Assembly (NCBI RefSeq): GCF_030463535.1
Contig: NC_132892.1
Span: 27,124,269 to 27,188,268, forward strand
Source: Salminus brasiliensis
Lineage: Eukaryota; Chordata; Actinopteri; Characiformes; Bryconidae
Direction of reading: 5' to 3'
Length of the DNA stretch: 64,000 nucleotides
The translations under genes and the position numbers were made by a program. The notes beneath the pieces were generated by a model, which made no database searches, was not told the DNA's origin, and saw only the letters and a program-made list of their open reading frames with translations. Of the stretch, positions 13,536 to 64,000 are shown piece by piece (the first letter of the stretch is position 1; each line of letters starts with the position of its first letter).

Positions 13536-14374
13536 AAAGCTCCAGACAATCATGATGGCAGTTTGATTTGGGTAGTGTGAAGAACTGGGCACTTAGAAGA
13601 ACATCTACAGCCACGTCAACATTCTCCAGTCTATGTTTGTGGACTGGAGCAGTGGGGCAGTTTTGCTGTTCATGTCTTCAGAACAAAATTTGAAGAAGGG
13701 TTTAAACAAGGGTTAACTGGTAACATGAAGGCAACGCTTTGAATGAGAATGCCACCCTACAGGTTGTTCCAGCGTATAAATGCCATTATTTAAATAACTT
13801 TTCCTTTGCAAACTGAGCATTCACTTTCATTGTGGCGAATCACGTTTGACTGTGGGTGTGACATTAAGAGATATTCCAGTTTCTTTGTTCGTGGGAACGG
13901 TCTGACTTTTGATTTGTGACAGCCGTCCGATAGCCATCAGATAAGTGTGGACTGCATGGAGAGCCAGAGTTACACGATTCATGAAGCACAACGATTTATG
14001 CCAAACCTTTTTGATGTTCAAAAGCAGAAAGCAGTTTTTCTGTCCTCGGGCCTAAGCAACAGGCAGAGCAACAAACGCTGTTGCTCAGTAATGAGCAGGA
14101 CTGCTGGGGAGGCGTTTAGTGAGGTTGTGAGCTGACATCGGACTCATACACAGAATGAAAGTATCTAGGCAGCAGTTTAGCTACTTTAAGCAACTGGAGC
14201 AACTGCACATGGTCACCGTGTCCAGTGTTACGCATCAGCTGGAGGGGCCCCAGCACTGAGCTGTGGAGCTGTTCTGTGGAGTGATGAAGCACCACTAAAT
14301 GCCACCACTGTGGTTTGCATACAATTAAATTCTCACAGTGATGTTGCAACATCTAGTGTAAAGCCTAATCAGTA

Positions 14375-14835
14375 CACACACATCCATTAGCCATAACATT
14401 AATACCACCTGTTCTTGTTTCTGCACTCATTGCCCATTATATCAGCTCCACTTGCCATGTAGTTCTATTATTACAGACTCTAGACCATCTGTTTCTCTGG
14501 TGTTTAAGAACTCCAGCAGCACTGCTGTATCTGATCCACTAGTACCAGTGCAACAAACACTAACACACCACCTCCATCTTAGCATCACTGCAGTACTGAG
14601 AATTGCTCACCACCCAAATACTGCATGCTCTGTGGTGGTTCTGTGGGGTATTATTGAGGAGCAGGGTGAAAATAGGCTAACATGAGAAAGTACACAGGGA
14701 AACAGAAGGTTTAGAATTATAGAACTGCAAAGTGCTCCTATAGTGCTCTTATATAATGTCAGTGGAGATGGTGTTAATGATATGGATGATTGGTGTAGAG
14801 TTTAAAACTTGAGAAACGCCTCCCCTTACATACCA
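14375..14835. mobile_element. inverted-repeat (foldback) element, family P (copy 1, partial)
   Basis: It contains CCATAACATTAATACCACCT, ATATCAGCTCCACTTGCCAT, AACTCCAGCAGCACTGCTGT, CACCACCCAAATACTGC, GAGCAGGGTGAAAATAGGCT and AATTATAGAACTGCAAAGTG. This is the same family as the element at 50440-51025, with internal loss of one arm. Confidence 0.65.
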
Positions 14836-16862
14836 TATTCAACCGTTTTAACAGACAGAATGCAGCCTTGCGCTGTTCCTGTCTAGGCGTGGTTCCGCCA
14901 TTGTGTGGATGAGCTTAAGGGCAGTGAGGAGACAACAAAAAAAAAGGCAACTGAGAAGAAAAGTGGCTGGAAAAAAATGTCAAAGTCAATTTTATTAGGT
15001 TTTCATTCAGTTGGCAAAAAACAACTTTTGTCACGAAAACAACCGATTTAGAAATATCATTCGGGAATCTACAAAATAAGTACAAAATAAAAATATTTGA
15101 AACAACAAAAATATAGACACGCTGCAAAGATGCAGAGTAATATGTTGGTGCCCCTCCATTTCATAAAAAAAGCAACAAAAATAAATCAAATAATATTTAC
15201 AATAACTGGTATTTACATTAAGGCAGTTCAGTTATACAGTAAAAGTCCCATTTGTCAAATTTCACTTCATGAAGCTTTTTTTTTTTTTTTTTGCAATAAA
15301 TAAGTTAATTTTACAGGAAGAACCAGATGATACTTTAGCTCAATTTTAAAGACTGTGATTGGTCAAATTACAGTAATAGCGAACCAATCAGTACCTGTTG
15401 CTTAAGAGTAAACATTGTAGGGCTGTTTTTAGTTAGTTTATTTTTATTTTTTTGTATTTTAGTTCAGTTTGTTCTTCTTTTTCCGACTAAAGACGTCTTT
15501 AGTGCATCTTTAGTACGTAGCACTGTTAATAGGAAGAAAACCCCAGAAGGCACTTAAAGATGAAATGTGTTCCAACGGTGTTGTAAAAACCAGTTTGCGA
15601 AGTCTTATACATTCAAACTAATGCTTCAGTGACAAAGTGGCTGCCATGCTTGAGTGTTTGTGTGTGTGTGTTTGTGTGTGTTTGTGTGTCTAAATATAAA
15701 GAGGTCTGTACAAATCATACAGCTGTCTGCATCCCTTTAATATTGCCCTCATTCCTTTTATATGCGGCCGTTCAATAATTCAGGACATAATTGCAGTTCA
15801 GTAGCAGTACATTATCCTCCCCCTTTTTCCAAAGCTATAAATACGTCAGCTTTGAGCAGTCGGGAGAGAGAGAGTGTCTCACACAAATGGAGGGGTTGGA
15901 TTTTATACGCAGGTCCAGTTTGAACAGTACTTGATCCAGTGATGTTCTTAAATCATTTCCAGTCTAAAGTGAGGTTCAACATAAAGCGAGCTGTGGTTTA
16001 TAGTGCTTTACAGATATCAAAGATTTAAAGAAAGACGGTCTTGGTTGATTTCCAGTTCTAGATGTTAAAAAAACAAACATCATAGCTTTTGCACACATTT
16101 CTCATAGAACTGTGAGCAAGACAATAGCTAGTGTTGGTGTGTAACAGGTAATTCAGAAAAATTTGAAAACTTTACCTACGTAGAAAGGTTAGAAGGTGCA
16201 AGGGGATGATTTTTCTATCTTAATTTTCTATCTGCACATTTCAGAGCACAATTTCTATTTATTTCCTAAATTTAAGGTGCCTTTACTTTTGCACACACCA
16301 CATGTGTGTTGTGTGTGTGTTGTATTAAGCCAAAAATCAACAGCAATTGTAATTGTGCTTTAGAATGTACAGAGGTGTGTTGTCTATAGAGAATATGAAC
16401 CTTATTGCATTTGGTATAAATATGTAATTTAAGCAGGGGTGCCCAAACTTTTGCATAAGACTGTGTGCCCATATTTGAATTGTTAAAATTTCAAAGTTTT
16501 CCTAAATACATTTTGTTTGAGCTAAAAATGTTTTGCTTTATTTATTTTTTTTAATACTATTAAATATAGTATTCTGGTCACGTGGTCTTCATGATTGTAA
16601 CAAAGCAATATAAAATTTGTATTTGATTGTGAATAAAAGTATGGAAATGACACATAATAAGAACATTTCAAATGATGAACTGGGAAAAATGTTATTGTAA
16701 ACGTAAGTCCATACTGCATTTGAACCAGTAAAGTTGGTAAAATTGTAGCATAGACTTTTTATCTAGTTAAACAGGTTTAAGCTGAATATAGTTCTGGACA
16801 AATATTCCTGCAGATATAATAATAAAATAATGATAATATAAACATAACTATATATAAACATA

Positions 16863-16869
16863 AATAATG

Positions 16870-16901
<32 letters not shown>

Positions 16902-16908
16902 AATAATA
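16863..16908. repeat. (TAA)n microsatellite
   Basis: About 15 TAA units, with one interruption near the right end. Confidence 0.9.
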
Positions 16909-18315
16909 AGAATTTACATAGCGCCTTTCACAAACCCCCCAAAAAACAGATCACATAATGTATTCAATTTGAAGCTTATAATTAACTCTTAGCAAGAGCT
17001 AGCCTGCCAGAGTACAGCTTAAACATGGTGAATTACTTTTAACACAGTGCCACAATGGAAAGCTTTCCAATGGAAAAACGGGAGCCCATCTCATATCACC
17101 AGATATAAACTCAGAATCTAATCTGTGGAAGGTTTTATCCTCCAGATCCATCAGAAATGTACTATAGAATAATATAATTCAATTTTATCATTCTAATATG
17201 TGCACTTCTACTTTAAGTCAATGTGTCCTTTACACAATCACCATTTAACAATTTTACTAATCATATTAATATTTTACTAATTATATTTATTTTCATTTAT
17301 ATTTTGATTTATTTAGATTGGAAAGCTCAGTTGAAAAACATCGAACTGTACTGAATGAACTGTGTTGGCATGACATGTGGCAGACTTTTTAGCAACTGTC
17401 AACTCTGACCACAGGGTACTGTTTATAAACATGTTCATAAACAGTAGGTGCTGGAAACAAGGTCTACATTTCCATTGATAGCAGAGCATTTAGGTGGCTT
17501 GTGTAAAAACATTAAAATATAAAATTTGTACTTTGAATACTTATTAATAAATATTATTAATCTAAAAATGAAACGGGTCAGGTTGTGCCTTGCCTACTGT
17601 TCTATGTTTATCGAAGGTATAACCATACCAAATTTCAGCACTTTACACTAATGAGAACAGGTTCTGTGGCATTTTCAGAGTAAATTTAGTAGCACATGTG
17701 TTAATATAGGATTAAAATATCAGGCTAAATTGGTCAGTTATTTGTTGAGTAGGCTAACTGGATGACATTTGTCACTGCAGCTGTTTCCAATATGCCCTCT
17801 CAATAGGCTAGAGAGACCACCTAGTCAAAATGTGTCTAAGTATATAAGATATGCATTATATATATAGTAGTATATAATATATTATATAAATGTATATACA
17901 TCAAAGAGGGGATTTAAATCATTTGTATGTAGGGACCTTCATCCCGCTGCACCTTTAACCATCTTAAAACTTTTTTTTTCTTTTTTTTGCGCAAGAGTGG
18001 TTGCATAGCAGGACAGTTCTATAGAGGACAGGTCAGGTTGGACCAAAGTGAAGTAAGGAGCTTAAGCTTGTTCACACAGTGTGGACAAGTCAAAGGGAAA
18101 TTCACCTTAAGTACTTAAGAAGGGTCGTCTAAATTGGCTACAAATGTGTGTGTGTGTGCATGTGTGTTGTTCTAGTGTCTCTTCAAGTGCATGATTAGCT
18201 TTGTATATGTGTGTGTATGCCTGTACAAAATGTGTGAATGAAGGCCTATGTGTCTGGTTTGATTGTCAGTGTGTGTATACAGTATTTTTTATATATAAAA
18301 GTGTGTGTGTGTGTT

Positions 18316-18318
<3 letters not shown>

Positions 18319-18383
<65 letters not shown>
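18319..18383. repeat. (GT)n microsatellite abutting the klf5 stop codon
   Basis: About 31 uninterrupted GT units are preceded by an interrupted stretch from 18301. On the klf5 strand it reads (CA)n and starts one base after the TAA. Smaller GT-rich stretches precede it at about 18145-18225. Confidence 0.97.
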
Positions 18384-28103
<9,720 letters not shown>

Positions 28104-28193
28104 GAAACGCGTCCGCGCGACCCTTTCTGTTTATCCCCGCCTCGCACGAGCTTTTACACGGATCGCATCGGAGGACGGCGAGCGCGTGCGTGC

Positions 28194-28229
<36 letters not shown>

Positions 28230-28400
28230 CAGACAGTGAGAGTGAGAGTGAGAGCGCGAGAGCGAGTGAGGGAGTAAGGGAGTGAGACGAGAGCGTGTGC
28301 GCGTGTGTTTGTATGTATATGTAGCTGCGTGCGCGCGCGCGCGTGTGTATGTGTATGTGAGTGGGTGGGCGGGGCGAAGTGAAGCGGCTCCGCCTTTTAC
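28104..28400 (-). promoter_or_regulatory. klf5: klf5 5' flank / CpG-rich promoter region
   Basis: This is the CpG-rich stretch directly upstream of the klf5 start codon. It contains (GCGT)n running into (TG)n at about 28187-28228, a GCGCGC tract at about 28330-28343 and a GC-box-like GGGCGGGGC at 28367-28375. GC boxes and CpG islands are typical of KLF-family promoters. No TATA box is evident and the transcription start is not determined. Confidence 0.5.
28187..28228. repeat. (GCGT)n/(TG)n microsatellite upstream of klf5
   Basis: A compound alternating purine-pyrimidine tract: GCGTGCGTGCG then TG repeats. It lies about 85-125 bp upstream of the klf5 ATG, in the likely 5' UTR or promoter. Confidence 0.92.
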
Positions 28401-28512
28401 AGGATCTTTACTGTAGAAACACAAACCGCGCGTTTCAGGAGCACCTGCTGAGAACCTGGTTCTCTGAAGAGCCGATCACAGCAGGGTCTCCGTCTGCAGG
28501 TGAAAAGCTCAG

Positions 28513-28514
<2 letters not shown>

Positions 28515-28543
<29 letters not shown>
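28515..28543. repeat. (AC)14 microsatellite
   Basis: An uninterrupted AC tract in the klf5-pibf1 spacer. Confidence 0.93.
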
Positions 28544-28546
<3 letters not shown>

Positions 28547-28721
28547 CACACATACACACAGGGTTTAATACGGAGATTCTTCAGTAATAAGGTTGTCATA
28601 CTTCTACACTATGTGTCCAAATGTTTGTGGACACTCCTTCTAAACAATGCAGCCAGCTACTTTGAGTCAATATAGTGCAGATGAAACCATTGTGTTAAAG
28701 AATCTTTGAATTATTGAAAAA

Positions 28722-28725
<4 letters not shown>

Positions 28726-28803
<78 letters not shown>
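28726..28803. repeat. (AT)39 microsatellite
   Basis: An uninterrupted AT tract of about 78 bp in the spacer between pibf1 and klf5. A second AT tract of similar length lies at 55934-56017. Confidence 0.97.
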
Positions 28804-28808
<5 letters not shown>

Positions 28809-28879
28809 CTACAATGTATAACCTTAAAATCTTACATAAAAAAAAAATGGTGTGCATTTTTGTGACAAATATTATCAAG

Positions 28880-29515
28880 TGTGTAGAATATAGAAGTTTG
28901 TGCACCCCTGCCCAAATGTGGCCCATGTGTTCGTGTCTGCACAGTCCAATGGTATATAGAATTGCTTAATTGAGCTGAAATAAAAACACAATGTAATTGA
29001 ATTAGATTTAATTTAATAATTTAAAGTTTACATACAATTTACATTTAATTGAATGCAATGTTTATCTAACTCTATAAATGTGTTTGCATATTTTATAAAA
29101 ACACACAATTTAATAATTAAGAATTTTAAATGAGTTTATTTGCTTCTTTTAACATATTGTAAAACAAAAAAAAAAACAAAAAAAGTCTTGTGCAAATGTT
29201 TTGGCACCCCCGGTCAGAGTACGCAATGTTGATCTTCTAACTGTTAATAGGTTCATATCCTCTACAGAGAAAACACTTTTTTTAATAGCATAACTATGGT
29301 TTAGTTAATTCATAAAAAATAAATAAATAAATAAAAGCAGTAAATGCTGACATGCAAAAGTAATGGTACCTTAAACGTTATGTTTCATATTTTCCAATAT
29401 GTTTTATGCGGTACATAAATAGGAACTGTGATAAAGATTTGTTCAATTAGTAAATTAACAAAATTTGTCATTTGAAAGGGGTGTCCAAACTTTTGCACAA
29501 GTGTACTGTATACTA
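28880..29515. mobile_element. MITE-like element with terminal inverted repeats
   Basis: The left end contains AAGTTTGTGCACCCCTG. The right end, read in reverse complement, contains AAGTTTGGACACCCCT and finishes at TACAGTACACTT. The interior is AT-rich with no ORF, so this looks like a non-autonomous DNA transposon. A related end (GGGGTGCCCAAACTTTTGCA) lies near 16440-16470. Confidence 0.55.
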
Positions 29516-30393
29516 TAACCAGCCCTCCTTAGGAAAGGACATAATCTTAAGTTAAGTCTAATCAGAACTGAACTGAACTCTAATCAGAAAAGCAGCACCC
29601 AAACCTGGGGTGGGGGTGTTCTTCTAACCAACATATCAATAACTGACTGACATTAAAGTATATGACAAACCTGGATTTATGGTTGTGTTTATTCTTTTGT
29701 TATGTAGTGTTTTCACAGACCAAACAAAACCCCACATTTACTGCAGAGATGAAAAAAAGGTAACTTTGAGTGTAAAAAAACTTAAAAAAAAACAAAGAAC
29801 ATTTACATCAACTTCTTTAACCCTGTAGAAGGTTCTTCACACTCACACTCTCTTACAAACATGATTATGAAGCCAAAAATGGTTTTCCTATGGTTCCACT
29901 CAAAGAACCCTTTGGCTGAGAATGTAGCTCTACTTTCATCAAATACTTTTACTGAATATTTGTGACCAAAACCCTGTTATCTAACAGGCTAACCTATCTA
30001 AACAGGTCCTGCAACACAATGCTGATGTAAGCCTTCCTCTTCTGGTTGGGTTTGTGTACAGCATTAAGATGAGCCAGACTCAGTCTTACGGTATGCAGCG
30101 CTCCGTCTATTTTTACCTCCACTGTGTGAAGCTTTACAACTCAAGAGTGGAAGGAACGGACTCTTGTTACGGTTTGGTCAAAATACAAAGAGTCATCTGT
30201 TCATCGGGCTGAAGAGGAACCCTTTTAACAGTCACATTAACATGGACTGTACCCTGAGATTTCAGCACGGTTCAGAAAACTATGCTGGGAATAAACAAAC
30301 AATTCAGACTGGCCATCCAGTTTAATACGACCATTACAAACAACAGCAACAAACTTGAAGGGACAGTTCATTAACTTTCCAGTGGACATTTTT

Positions 30394-30524
30394 TTTATTT
30401 AATCAAAATATTACAATTTACATACAAGCATGCTGTTCAGCCATAAATACAGTTCCACCCTCCATGAATGAACCCTGGGTATGCTTATCTACATGCTGGC
30501 CTCCTCAAATTCACATGTGGTTAG
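30394..30524 (-). terminator. pibf1: pibf1 3' UTR with polyadenylation signal
   Basis: About 125 nt after the stop codon the minus strand carries AATAAA at 30399-30394. This is the first canonical signal downstream and implies a short 3' UTR. Confidence 0.5.
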
Positions 30525-63897
<33,373 letters not shown>

Positions 63898-64000
63898 CTG
63901 TGAAAATGCAATAATAATCTCTGATTCATTAAGGATTTTGTTCAGGTATAGATATTTTATAAATGATAGAGATAGATAAAGCCTTTAAACAAACCCTTTT

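Larger units (their letters stand above)
14970..18384 (-). other. klf5: possible klf5 3' UTR
   Basis: This is the DNA immediately downstream of the klf5 stop codon on the minus strand. It opens with a (CA)n microsatellite. Several AATAAA-type signals occur on this strand (for example near 16540 and 14996-14991). The last one, followed by ATTGACTTTGACATT and a T-run, looks most like a transcript end and would give a 3' UTR of about 3.4 kb. That is longer than I expect for KLF5, and a repeat fragment lies inside (near 16270-16475), so the true end may be nearer. Confidence 0.3.

Overview
The window looks like a piece of a teleost fish nuclear genome, probably an otophysan (characin, catfish or knifefish group). 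The reasons are AT-rich DNA, genes split into short exons by GT-AG introns, abundant dinucleotide microsatellites, and several interspersed repeat families typical of fish. The lineage is inferred from repeat style and was not tested. There are no operons, phage, CRISPR arrays or bacterial genes.

Two protein-coding genes are supported, both on the minus strand. (1) pibf1 (CEP90, a centriolar-satellite coiled-coil protein) enters from the right edge. Nine coding exons between 63897 and 30525 encode about the last 350 residues, and every junction can be phased by homology to the vertebrate protein. The N-terminal half lies beyond position 64000. (2) klf5 (Kruppel-like factor 5) is complete in four coding exons between 28103 and 18385, giving 436 residues with three C2H2 zinc fingers at the C-terminus. 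The pibf1-klf5 order and shared direction match the known vertebrate (human chromosome 13) neighbourhood. About 2.4 kb separates the pibf1 stop codon from the klf5 start codon.

Layout. 1-14.9 kb is intergenic DNA downstream of klf5, starting with a 38-bp minisatellite and carrying several repeat copies. 15.0-18.4 kb is a possible long klf5 3' UTR. 18.4-28.1 kb is klf5, with a CpG-rich first exon set among alternating purine-pyrimidine tracts and with non-repetitive intronic stretches that may be regulatory. 28.2-30.5 kb is the spacer. 30.5-64 kb is the 3' half of pibf1, whose large introns hold inverted-repeat elements, a tRNA-derived SINE, a dead Tc1-like transposase fragment and local duplications.

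The two genes are not known to share a pathway: pibf1 acts in centriolar satellites and ciliogenesis, klf5 is a transcription factor. I found no undescribed multi-gene system. The most notable observations are a predicted GC-AG intron in pibf1 next to a frameshifting GT decoy, a CA microsatellite starting one base after the klf5 stop codon, a duplicated block on both sides of a pibf1 exon, a perfect GAT/ATC hairpin, and a SINE nested in an older repeat.
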